Of a DNA stretch of 64,000 bases, positions 12,221 to 22,662 are shown one piece after another (position 1 is the stretch's first letter; the number at the start of each line of letters is the position of its first letter). Origin of the DNA: Arcuatula senhousia (Eukaryota; Mollusca; Bivalvia; Mytilida; Mytilidae); NCBI GenBank assembly GCA_963971305.1, contig OZ020309.1, positions 17,353,001 to 17,417,000 on the forward strand, read 5' to 3'. Under the pieces are notes generated by a model that saw nothing but the letters and a program-made list of their open reading frames with translations, was not told where the DNA came from and ran no database searches. Made by a program: the position numbers and the translations under genes.

Positions 12221-13316
12221 ATCAGTTATTGGTATACTTTTATTCATTTAAGCAAACTGAACTAGGAAGCACCTGTTTTCTTTTATTGCCCAAATGCATT
12301 ATAGTAGAATTTAAAAAAAATAGCATAAATTATTTGAACAACGAATATTTTTTTTGAACATTTCATTAAAAATCAATCATCCTACTTTGGAGTGATTTAT
12401 TTAAAACAAAGTTCGTTTTCCAGATTTTTTTTTCTAAACGCTTGCAGATATTTTGCTGACATTTTGTATGTGAGTCTTGTGTGACGAGTAACAGATCAAG
12501 TTTACGTTTCGGTCCGGATTTAAAATTTTGATGGGAGTTATGGCCTTTGAACTTGATGAATTAACTGAATTTTCAGTTTTCTGTACTTTTTAGTAAACGC
12601 TTTCATATATTGAATTGGTATTTGGTATGCGAGTCTACCATGACAAGTCAGAGCTCAAGTTTACGTTTCTTAAAGGTCTGTTAACTTTTACAGAAGTTAT
12701 CGCTCTTTGTATTGTTAAAAATCACCGAGAATTAGGTTGCTCGCACATTTTTACTAAGCATGTAAATAATAAACATTTTTTGTACTAGTCTTTGAGTCTA
12801 CCATGATAAGTTGCAAATTAAGTTTGTGTTTTGTTCCAGTCCGGAAATGTTTATGAGAATAATCGCCACTTGAACATTGAATACTTGGCCAGTAGAAGAT
12901 CGTATAGTTTTGCGATACTCAAAGACTGTTTGATCCATCAAGGATCACATGTATTAAAATTTATAGTCCATCCATCATTAACCACATGTGTGAAAGAAAC
13001 ATACCGGGTTCATATTGGTCCCCGAAGTACAGGGGCCCCTTGGGGATGACTGCCATCTTCCTGATATCTAGTTTGTATTTCTAAGTTACCATCCGTGATG
13101 TTTAGCGTTGCTGATAGCTCTGGCATTTATACTTTTCTGTTATTGAAAACATCAAACCTAAAATACATTATCAGTTTAAATTTCAAAATTGTCTAAACCA
13201 TATAGTTATGTGGAACCCAGACAGAAGTTGATCTTAGTCATAGTCCCCCAAAAATTCAAACTATTGCGGACCATCCTTTGTTTGTTGTTAACACTCCACT
13301 GTCGTTTAATTTTTAG
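12221..13316. other. Intergenic DNA, probably the flank of the orphan exon
   Basis: No domain-like ORF. I looked here for the signal and Methyltransf_FA exons that should precede the PAN-like exon at 13317 and found neither. A fragment resembling the 358-bp satellite (AAATTTCAAAATTGTCTAAA) occurs at about 13175-13197. Confidence 0.5.
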
Positions 13317-13558
13317 CAACAGGTATATTTTGTGTCACACTGAGCATGGCATGTTCCTCAACCGCATTTTACAGTACGATGGTTGCACGAACATCTGCAT
13401 GTGCATTGAGATCGAGATCTTGCATGGGGTTTAACTTTCATACAACAAGTAGCACGTGCCATCTTATGAAAGCAGGGATAACTACTGGTTGTCAGGCAAC
13501 ACAACAATGGACTTTTGCCTCTAAATGTTGGAAGGACATATGTTTGGCTTATATATAA
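13317..13558 (+). pseudogene. Orphan PAN/apple-like terminal exon, probably a gene relic
   Basis: An open exon preceded by a T-rich tract and acceptor AG at 13315-13316, read in phase 1 like the terminal exons of the complete genes downstream, and ending at TAA 13556-13558. It encodes about 80 residues including SCMGFNFHTTSSTC and KCWKDICLAY. It is 9 bases shorter than the 251-base exons of the intact genes. The missing codons fall in CALxC, deleting that cysteine, and the final CLACL has become CLAYI, losing another. No Methyltransf_FA exon is present upstream in this window. It is either a relic of an array member or the last exon of a gene with very distant upstream exons. Confidence 0.7.
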
Positions 13559-13714
13559 TATATGCACAATGTACATGTAATTTGGTTGTATTTTATGAGC
13601 TAAGAAAGCATTGTAAAAACAGATTTATATATGATATGATTTATTGAACCAATTTAATTTTGCTATATAAGATTTAAATTTATGATAAATCCCTCAAAAA
13701 TAATAGACGAAACG

Positions 13715-14000
13715 CACGTCAGGCGTAGAAAAATTTATTGTCTATAACTTAATTGTAATTCTTAGCTCAAACATCTTTGTGGTTTGTGCTGCTGGTGAAG
13801 TTATTTCATGAAGTTAGCCCGCTCCTGTGTCAATACTTTGCTTTCTCAATCTTTTGGTTAGAGCGTCTCTGGCGAGTCCTGAATAAACGAAACACGCTCC
13901 AGGCGTTGCAACATTTATTTTCTTGAACTTTGTTGTAATATTTATATCTTCCTTGTTATGTCTTTTAAAATTATTGCTCAACTTTCACTTCTGTCCTGCT
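13715..14000 (+). repeat. Two partial copies of the GTCAGGCGTAG dispersed repeat
   Basis: AATAGACGAAACGCACGTCA at about 13700-13721 and GAATAAACGAAACACGCTCC at about 13880 are each followed by TTTATT-TCT-AACTT. Between them, TAGCCCGCTCC (about 13817) corresponds to the middle of the 358-bp satellite unit at 48 kb. Non-coding. Confidence 0.65.
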
Positions 14001-14933
14001 TTATCTTAATTGAGTCATTTAAGATTGGTCCTCGAAGTGCGGTTACTACTTCATTTTATTTTCCGATAATAAAATATGACTAGAAACAATTTGCGTCTAT
14101 TCAAGTATTTTTTATCAAGACATTATTAATGAAAACTTAGCGCAACACGCCAACTTTTTATATTTTAAATTTTTTGGTTCACATTGCCAAATTAAAGCGA
14201 TCCTCCAAAAAGCATTTGGCATATTTCTAATCTGTTATGAAAGACATCAAAGGTCCATTTTTTAAGATTGCTTTTTGATTCTACGCTCATCAATTTGAAA
14301 TAGATAGTAATTTCAAATAAAACCAATCCCTTTGGTCATTTTTGCCTTATGTATCTAAATCATATCATTATTTCATGCCATATATAGTGGAAATATGTAC
14401 ATGTATAAAACAACTACTATAGATCCCCGACAAGGAAGATCGAGACCGCAATGACAATTGCATAAACAGGTAATAGTAAGTCTAAGAAGATTAAGAAGGT
14501 TATAGAGCTGTGCAATAAAATCTAAATATAGTATCATAAAATACGAAGTGGGTGAAAAATAAATTGAAAGCTTTTTCGCATACATATATACCACCATTAA
14601 AAATGTAAAGGTATTTGTATCAAAACAAAGCAAAAGGATAAACAGCATCTACACGAAACAAAACTCTATAAAAATGAAGGATAATGAGATTAGGAATAAG
14701 TGAATGCGACACAGACCTTAACAATGAAAAATAACCGGTAGCCTTCAGCGAAGACAAAAGGTGCTGCCCGCTGTTTTGTCATTGGCTCAGGGACAAAATA
14801 AGATGTATACAAATCAAAGCAAGTCAGACAAAGCACCCTGCCTAGAAATAACCCAACAAATATAAAAACTACAAGACTTGCAAATAAAAGCTTTAACAAA
14901 GATTCCTAGCTAAGGATACCCAAATTGAATTAA
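14001..14933. other. Intergenic DNA, nothing recognised
   Basis: AT-rich. Minus-strand ORFs at 14373-14648 and 14690-14899 show no recognisable domain and sit among repeats. Confidence 0.5.
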
Positions 14934-15103
14934 TTATAGTATAACTAACGAATGATTCCGAAAATGAGGAAATATTCAACGAGTGACCGAACAACCCAAT
15001 AATTCACGAGTGCGCTTAGCGCACGAGTGAATTTTTAAGGTTGTTCTGTCACAAGTTGAATATTTCCCATATTCGAAATCTTGAGTTAGTTATACTATTT
15101 ATT
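14934..15103. mobile_element. Foldback element, about 170-bp imperfect palindrome
   Basis: TATAGTATAACTAACG on the left mirrors TTAGTTATACTATT on the right. GAAATATTCAACGAGTGACC mirrors TGTCACAAGTTGAATATTTC. The centre is GTGCGCTTAGCGCAC. TATAATAGTATAACTAATGA at about 23421-23441 may be a truncated relative. Confidence 0.65.
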
Positions 15104-15639
15104 ACATACATGACATAGATAAAACTACAATTATGGCTTTATTTATGGCTGAATTACGAAAATGTTAGGTTGGACTATTTTCATGCAGGCACAATGGTTT
15201 TCGACGTCATAAACGACGTTATAGGTAACGCCGAACAACAGTTAATTAAATTTTCCCGCGTTTTTAGTTATTTCACTGAGTTAGATAAAGGATTTCTGTT
15301 CACTCGGAAATCTCGATATTTCACTGCTATCTATGTAATAATGTATATTAAATGTGGCGGTGTCTAACTAGTATTTTGGACCCTAACTTCCTCTTATTTA
15401 TAATTTTAAACAAAGCAAAAAATTGCTAAAAACAAGTGGTGCTTTTTTAATAACTTAACAGCAAACAAAAATGATGTTTAAAATTGCTTAACACCATAAA
15501 CTGTGAAAAGACTGAAATGGTCCATGTTTGTATTCGACTGTGTTAATTATTGCTCGACATTCTGAAAATAAGTCGACCACAGTCTTTGTCACACTATAGG
15601 TACTTGGCTTGTACTTTTCACGCGAAAAGGTCTTAAGAT
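15104..15639. other. Intergenic DNA, nothing recognised
   Basis: No coding signal or repeat structure that I can support. Confidence 0.45.
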
Positions 15640-15752
15640 TACTCGACCAAGTCGGAAAAGTTCTTTATCTAGTCTAAAGTACTTGATCAAGTCTGAAAAG
15701 TAGTCGACCATGTCGGAAAAGTATCCGACCATGTCTGAAAATTACTCGACCT
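15640..15752 (+). repeat. 21-bp minisatellite (TCGACCATGTC core)
   Basis: Units begin at about 15640, 15661, 15680, 15701, 15722 and 15743. Their consensus is TACTCGACCATGTCGGAAAA plus one base. Most are 21 bp and one is 19 bp. Units are diverged at a few positions each. Confidence 0.8.
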
Positions 15753-16369
15753 TATTGTACATAGATTAAAGATTAAACAAGGTCCAGAATGCATTGACTT
15801 ACGATTTAAGATATTAATTAAAATGTAAACATCTCATTTAGTGTACGTTTTCAGACTTATGTATACATATTTTGACATAAGTTTGTCTTAATATTGTCAA
15901 GAATTTTCTTATATTATTCTTATTGAATCATATAACAATAGGGAAGAATATTGAAATGAAGTAATGAACAGTTTCAATTCAATTGATATCCAAGCATCAC
16001 TGAAGACACTGTATGTTACGCAATAGACTTTCTATATTGCAAAGAAAGGATAAAATATTTCCGATTAATGGGGCACAATATCCTTTTATGAGATCAAAAT
16101 ATACGATATAAATCCCTGATATGAATCACTTAAAAGATGTGTTTTGACCATAGATTTTTGTGTGTTGAACATAAGTACACGATTTAAATACAGGCACAGA
16201 TCCAAGCAAAGGCATATAAGGCAGCATACGTCACCACTTAAACTGACAGTAGTTACGCTATTTGCCTAAAAACCACGTGAAAAACACAGATAAATTTTCG
16301 CTGCATACTTGCATAGCAAGGCAGAAAAAATATTTACGACCCCCTAAACTAAAATCCTAGATCCGCCCC
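15753..16369. other. Intergenic AT-rich DNA, nothing recognised
   Basis: No supported gene or repeat. Confidence 0.45.
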
Positions 16370-16500
16370 TGAACCAAGTCAGGCCCATTGCGGTCTTCAT
16401 TTTCCGGTATGTCTTCCGTGTTTAGTCTAGTCTTATGGACATTTGAGATTGATTCTCCAAGTTCGGTAATTTTGTTATTACCGTTATTTAATAAGAGTAA
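16370..16500 (+). repeat. Dispersed repeat (CAAGTTCGGTAATTTTGTTA family), plus orientation
   Basis: Contains CCAAGTCAGGCCCATTGCGG, TTTCCGGTATGTCTTCC and GATTGATTCTCCAAGTTCGG. The same order is seen at 45705-45830 and, reversed, at 19430-19545 and 53525-53650. Confidence 0.7.
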
Positions 16501-16664
16501 ATTGGGCTCTGAACATACTTAGCATATGAACTGCTGATGTTTTTTAAAGAAAGCTACAGATGGACCTTAATTGCTGATGTTTGAATGTCATTCACTTTTC
16601 AGTGATTTAATCTAGTCAAAGTTAAATTTAGCTGGTGTCTCATGATTAAGAGCGTAAAAGTGAA

Positions 16665-16880
16665 TTTACTCTTACTCTTCCGGAGCACCTGAGTTCACTC
16701 TCGTTTTGACTGGAGTTCGCGCTGTTGATTTATATTCATTTTTTTTTGTGTTTCCGTGTTTAGCATGTTGTCTGTTTTTGTCCTGTTCTTGTTGGTGTTT
16801 ACTGGTTTTGTCTCAGACTGCCCTTTCGGACTTTTGCCATTCGGATACCCCATTGGTTCCCCTGCTTCTTTGCATTTACC
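16665..16880 (+). repeat. Dispersed retroelement-tail repeat copy
   Basis: Carries CTTCCGGAGCACCTGAGTTC, TGTTTACTGGTTTTGTCTC and GCCCTTTCGGACTTTTG, as at 9150-9341. The overlapping short ORFs are shadows of the repeat. Confidence 0.7.
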
Positions 16881-18600
16881 TCAAAGCGTGTGCCATAAAC
16901 TTTTGCAGTCTGAATATGATATACAATCTTTGTTGTTGTTCCTTTAAATTGAGGGTTGTATATTTAGTGAGAAAATAAACATATTTAATTTAAAAGTCAT
17001 TTAAACTAGAGTTATACATGAATTTGTGGAACTATTATGTTTTCATATTAAAAATTAGTCTAATTACTAATGTATTTTTTATTAAAACTATCCATCAATC
17101 TTATTTTTGACATTAGGCCTGAGTTACCTTAAGTTTGCTTCCGTCTTGATACGTGTAGATGGGGTGTCTATCACTGAGCATCTTTTTGCATTTTTATCAT
17201 AACTTTAAAATTTATAATGCTTGTTGTTCTAATTAATATCTATTGGACTAGATAATTACAACAAAAATTTGGATAAAACACCTTCTTAGCGATTTTAAAA
17301 TGTTCCCGTACTTTTAGAGGGAGATAATTTAAATAATAGGGGAAAACACATTTTCTCTTTTTTTTTCAAAAATATTGATGGTTAACTTTTTTTTTAATTG
17401 GTATATTTGAAAATCCATACAAAACAAAGATTTACACAAATTTTGAGAAAAATCTATGGAGTTGTTTTTTAGGTAAAAGAAATTTTAAATTTCTTTATTG
17501 ATCCTATACAAAATTAGGACTTCTTTTTTAGTCGTTTCTACAAAAATTCTTATGGTGAACTTTTTATTTTTTATTGAAATTTGAAGAACCTATCGAGTGC
17601 TAACTGTGGCAAAAACTTCAGAAAATTATATGAATAACTTTTAAGACACACCATCTACCATAATGTTACTCCAAATGAAACACTTAAATTTTTGGTATAT
17701 TACGTTGGTAAGGTAAAAAAACACGTCCCAATGTTAAAGTGATGTTAAATCTAGAGCTATCTGACTTTTTGATATCTTAGAAACCAGAACAGTAACCTTT
17801 GTTTTTTTTAATCGTTTGATAAAGAGGGAAATTATCTATAAATTCCATCAAAAACAAAAAAAATATCTCAATCAAAATTCTTTCACTGCCTTCAAATGTA
17901 TAAAAAATATAACCGCTCGTGAAAATCTATGAAACAAGATTGCAAATGAGCAACTTGGACTAAAGTTTAAACGAAAGGTAACTCCAAAACGATAAAAAGT
18001 TATTGCTTGTTAAAACAAACCCATCATCGCACTTGTCATAGAGCGTTAAGAAAAGTCTGTCTTGATTGTCAATACATGTACAGTAACAAGATGCAATCGA
18101 ATAATGCCATGAATCACAAGATCATGTGGATATGTGAGTAGCAAAAAGGAACCAAATCAAGGATTGTTTGATAAAGAAGCATCATCAGTATATTTAAAGT
18201 CAAGATGAAATTCAATAAAGGGGCAAGTCAAGATACTTTTGGTAAGAAATCAGCAAAAGATAAATGAAGAATAAAATCAGTAAGCAATGATGAACAAACA
18301 GTGGCCGTTAATATGCCAATTTTTAATGCTAAAAAGCATTCTTTCACAAATGGAAAACCCAAAGAAAGAATGACAGATTTTTCTTTTTTGTTTTTCTTTG
18401 AGTGATGCTGTTGTTACAAATTTAATTCAGTACTTAAAGAGTCGATAAGAAAATTATTTAAGATTAGATACAAATAGAAAGTCTGTGAGCGGCAGCTTAC
18501 AAATAATTACCTCCGCTCCCAGAAAATCGATCAGATAAAATCTAAAAATAGGATGCGTACAACTACAATTTGCCATTTGTGTGCAAGTTTTATGAGGAGT
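16881..18600. other. Intergenic DNA including a diverged repeat related to 42.5-42.9 kb
   Basis: Bases about 17705-17890 (CCCAATGTTAAAGTGATGTT, AAATCTAGAG, AGAAACCAGAACAGTAACCT) follow the order of 42665-42830, so a related element lies here. Its ends are not clear. The remainder is featureless. Confidence 0.4.
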
Positions 18601-18603
18601 TTT

Positions 18604-19150
18604 TAGGAGGAGTTGCAACTAGGAGATTGTTACCACCTTATAGTCAAATGACGAAGTCGATGTTTTGCTATTTGAAACCCCCCTCCCCCCAAAAAAAATG
18701 ATCAAATTTTAAAATGCAAGCTGCACATCTAAATTATGTCACAAAGATTGCGTGAAAATTCACATCATGAAAATACGTCAAAGGGTTTAGGAGGAGTTGG
18801 GGATAGGGATGGGTTCCTCCTTATAGTCAAACAGCCAAGTCCATGTTTTGCAATGCCCCAAAAATCATTTTAATCTTAAAATTTTAGGTGCACATTTACA
18901 TTATGTCCCAAAGATTATGTGAAAGTTTCATGAAAATCCATCAACGGGTATAGGAGGAGTTGCGGATTAGATATATGGGTACCCCTTATAATCAAACAGA
19001 TAAGTTCATGTTTTGCTATGGGAAACCCAAAAATTGTTCGGATAAAATTTTGAAATAGCAGGTGCACATCTACATTTTGTCACAAAGATTTTGAAATAGT
19101 TTTATGGAAATCTATCAAAGGGTTGAGGAGGAGTTGCGGGTAAGGGATGG
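18604..19150 (+). repeat. Diverged tandem repeat, about 163-184-bp units
   Basis: AGGAGGAGTTG recurs at about 18604, 18789, 18952 and 19125. Between occurrences the order CCTTATAGTCAAACAG, AAGTCCATGTTTTGC, GTGCACAT, ATTATGTCACAAAGATT and ATCAAAGGGTT is kept. Units are old and differ by indels. No ORF spans them. Confidence 0.75.
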
Positions 19151-19429
19151 ATTTTCTGAAGTGTAACTGAAAGAAGCATGGACAGACTGACACCTATATC
19201 ACTGTATATTTCCTACTTTTCAAATTAAAATTATATTTTTGGCGCTTAATCGGTATTTAGCGGCTTTTCTCTTTTGGCTTCTCTGCCTGGTATTTCTAGT
19301 TTTATGAATAGTCCTTGATATTAGAAAAATAGCAAATGGGAACACTTGATTACTTTGAGGTCATGAAGCAATGTGAGGAAATTTGTGAATAATTGTGGCG
19401 TGATTCAGAATAAAACACAATTAAATGGC

Positions 19430-19545
19430 ATATTAATTAAAGGTAGTAGCAAAATTACCGAACTTGGAGAATCAATCTCAAATGTCTATAAGACCAGACA
19501 ATACAAGGAAGGCATACCGGAAAAATTGAAGACCGCAAAAAGAAT
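19430..19545 (-). repeat. Dispersed repeat (CAAGTTCGGTAATTTTG family), minus orientation
   Basis: AATTACCGAACTTGGAGAAT, AATCTCAAATGTCTATAAGA and CATACCGG are the reverse complement of 16400-16490 with small differences. Confidence 0.7.
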
Positions 19546-19787
19546 ATTATATATTTTCCTATTTAATACTATTTCTATCTTGCATTGTATCAGAATTAAT
19601 CTACCAAGATTATTGTTTAATATTCAGTTAAATATAAATAGAATAAAAAAAATATATAAAATAGTATAGTTTGTTTACCTGCAAATAAGACAACATAATT
19701 GACCTGATACTTGTACTGGTACTTTGTTTATTGAAAAACAAAATAAAGAATAAAACAACGCATTTCAATTACATGTCGCAATGGCTT

Positions 19788-19910
19788 AAGAAGCAAAGAG
19801 GCACCAATGGGGCATTCGATTGTCAAAAGTCTGAAAGAACAACGTTAAAAACGGTAAAAATGAACAAAAACAGCACAAAGAAACCCAAAGTACAAAACCA
19901 CAAAACTAAC
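19788..19910 (-). repeat. Dispersed retroelement-tail repeat, minus orientation
   Basis: GCAAAGAGGCACCAATGGGG, GTCAAAAGTCTGAAAGAACA and ACAAAAACAGCACAAAGAAA are the reverse complement of the CCCTTTCGGACTTTTG module. Confidence 0.7.
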
Positions 19911-20819
19911 CGAGTCTTCTTTGAGAGTCAATTTCGAGATGAAGATCTAAATATGAAGCAGACTTCATAGAATCCGTTGTGTCTTTTATCTCAAGTTCCA
20001 GAGGGTATATGTGATGGAGAAAGTCACCAAATAGAGAATTGTTCAGCGAAAGGACATCATCAATAGACATGATAGAAAAATGATTAACATTCGAACATTT
20101 ACATTTTAGGTATCAAAGTTTGGGAAAATCTCAAAATAAAAACACAGTATAGGTATATAGGTAGTATAGGTAGTTTTTACTAGTAATTTATGTTTTATAT
20201 AATTCAGTATCATATTGATCATTCTACATGTAAACCTCAATTCTTCTGAAGTACAAACAACACCGTAAGGAATGACATTCTGTACGGACGATAAGGAATC
20301 AATTCCAAGTGCTTTCCGTATTTGTGGAGCATTTTGCCTAAAACACATAGAAACAGACAATTCAAAGTAACAGCACAGCAATCTGCAACAGAAACTCCGG
20401 TCGTAACGATCATACACACAGCCGCCAATCAAAGTTGCCAACGGTCAAAATCCAACATTTTGTACTCGAGATAGAATTCCCATTTTTTGTTTACAAATAA
20501 GTGATGTCTTCCGAAAAATGTTCTAAAGAAGACAATAGTCGAGAAGCTACACAACCCTGTATAAAATTTTTTGTGTCGGGTAGGCCCCACAGGCTGTTTT
20601 TTATATATAAAAATATGTCTATGACGCACGAATGACCCAACCGTTCTTTACTCCCAACATGTATTAACCGAAATACATATATGACCCTTAATGAAAATCG
20701 GTTATACTTTAAATATAGGTCGCAGTGACCTAATTTTTACTGTGTGATGGTCCTGTGTGGGGCCCAGGAGGCGCGTAGGCCCACAGCAGAGACTAGCTTG
20801 TCGAAAGAAGTGACTAAGG
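19911..20819. other. Intergenic DNA with an unassigned minus-strand ORF
   Basis: A minus-strand open frame (20106-20441, 111 codons) contains a TTTTAG acceptor-like site near 20342 and reads QIRKALGIDSLSSVQNVIPY after it. I do not recognise the sequence, there is no convincing donor and no neighbouring exon, so it is not called as a gene. Confidence 0.3.
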
Positions 20820-21240
20820 ATTTTGGGATTCCGACGTCGGGTCAGTGTTCAGCCTAAAGATCAAACAAAGTGTGTACCCTAGGTGGCTGAATAGGTTAAT
20901 CTTCGTCCCCAGGATTTGTCAGGTCTACATAGCAACCAAAGAATACGAAAACCCTGACCACTGACCATAGTGGGTAGACGTGTGTGAAAGTGCCACGCTT
21001 CATGTACGTAAAAGACCCTTTTTTGGACCGCCAAATAGTGCACCATCCACCCTTTCTTACTTCTCCCATTTTCCTGTGGTTCTTCAAAATTTATTGTTTC
21101 TTTTATTCCCATCCCACTACATATTTTATTTATCATAATCCTTTATGTTCATTTTATCATCCCTTTCAATTTTGACTCCTTCAAATAACCTATTTAGTGT
21201 TGCGAAGCCGTAAAAAACAAACACACACTCTCACTATTGT
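20820..21240 (+). mobile_element. Possible SINE-like or short dispersed element
   Basis: GACGTCGGGTCAGTGTTCAG near the left end and a CACGCTTCATGTACGTAAAA block resemble the ATGCACGTTAAAGACCC block of the SINE-like element at 10 kb. The right end GTTGCGAAGCCGTAAAAAAC followed by AC-rich sequence resembles the 3' end of tRNA-derived SINEs. Boundaries and class are uncertain. Confidence 0.35.
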
Positions 21241-22662
21241 GTGGTGTTTCGCTATGCTATGCATCTGATGGTGAAATCAAAATGTCATTGACCCACCACC
21301 ACGTAGCACCCAAGATATCAACCTTACCCAAAAACTATACCAAAATAATACGGACGGACGGACGTATAGCAAAACTGTATTTCCGACCCACATTCGGGTG
21401 AACTATAATAAAATTAAATGACTGAAACTTTCCTATATATGTAATATTTGAAATAAAGATGTTTTGATATGGACCCCGAGTTTAAATACCTCAATCGTAA
21501 ATATCAATTGTAAACGTCGAATGTAAACGATTTTTCTATCATGTTTAATATAACGGAACCTGAGGTTAAAAGAGAAAACTAGTATTCAATCTTTTTTGTC
21601 TAGAAGAGATTGTTAGAAGTCTGCTTCATATTGATGAAGAAACAAATCAGCAAGCAAAGTGCACTGTTAGTGTCAATTTTGTTTGCTGAAAAACACGTAC
21701 ACCAAACTAAACAAATATGTTTTCGATAAGAAAAATGAGCATGTCGATTATTTGGTCTCTTGTATATTTGTTCTTTTTCTTAGACTCATTCATGACAAAG
21801 TAAGTCTTACTGTAATCGACTACCAGATATTTGTACCTGCGTTCTATTCTTTTTTGGCTGTGCCAATCGTGATTTTATTTGTTCATGCGAAAGCAGTGAT
21901 CATTATCCCTTTGTTCAATTGCATTTTTAAAATTTTGTATTTAGTCAGACTCATATTGTTCAGCACATGTAACTGTTCAAATGTCCAGAAAAATGATGAG
22001 GTGCATAAGTTAGATTCCATATAATGGAATTGGGTTGAATTCAGTAAATATGCATTCATCATTAAGATCCGCCTCTTTGTAGGAGAGCTTTCTGGTACGT
22101 AATTGACATCTTTGAGCTCCAGGATTGGTTGATAATTGTCCAAATAATCTCTAGTATATAAACAAACTCCAAAACATAAAAGTTTCATTAAAAGTACATT
22201 TTGATTTTTTGCCAGTGCATTTATCTAGTTACATGTATGGGTATTAAAGGAATTTACTGCGAAATTACAATGTTTACAAACAATGACATGTGAAAAGCCA
22301 AAATATGCCGCATAGGTATATGTTTTTAATAGTGCAAAAGGACCTACTGCATATTATCTTCATCGAATGAAATATCAAAGATTTTGCATTTTAAAGATGA
22401 AATTTCTATAAATTTATTTGTAAAGTTGGTAATGCATTAAATCCAATGGGGCTTTCGATACTGGATTCAACCCTATAGAAATATTCGTGACAATTAAAGG
22501 GAAGCACTTAGAAACTACAGGCCATATATTTTCTAACATTTGATAAATAATTTAGTCTTTAAAAGCAACCTTTTTATTGCTTTAAATAACAGGTTTTTCT
22601 GTGGTACCTTCACATTGATTTTGGTAATGCTAGTAAAGCAATATACAAGTTCAAATTCGAAA
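21241..22662. other. Spacer upstream of FA-PAN gene 1
   Basis: Contains a short ACGG run at about 21350-21364. Overlapping ORFs on both strands (21683-22024 and 21883-22188) lack recognisable domains. Promoter elements could not be defined. Confidence 0.4.

Noticed and set aside
20106..20441. Minus-strand ORF of 111 codons, possible exon after a TTTTAG acceptor
   Set aside because: No recognisable domain, no good donor, no partner exon, and an alternative frame of similar length overlaps it.
21883..22188. Minus-strand ORF of 101 codons upstream of gene 1
   Set aside because: Overlaps an equally long plus-strand ORF, shows no family resemblance, and lacks splice context.
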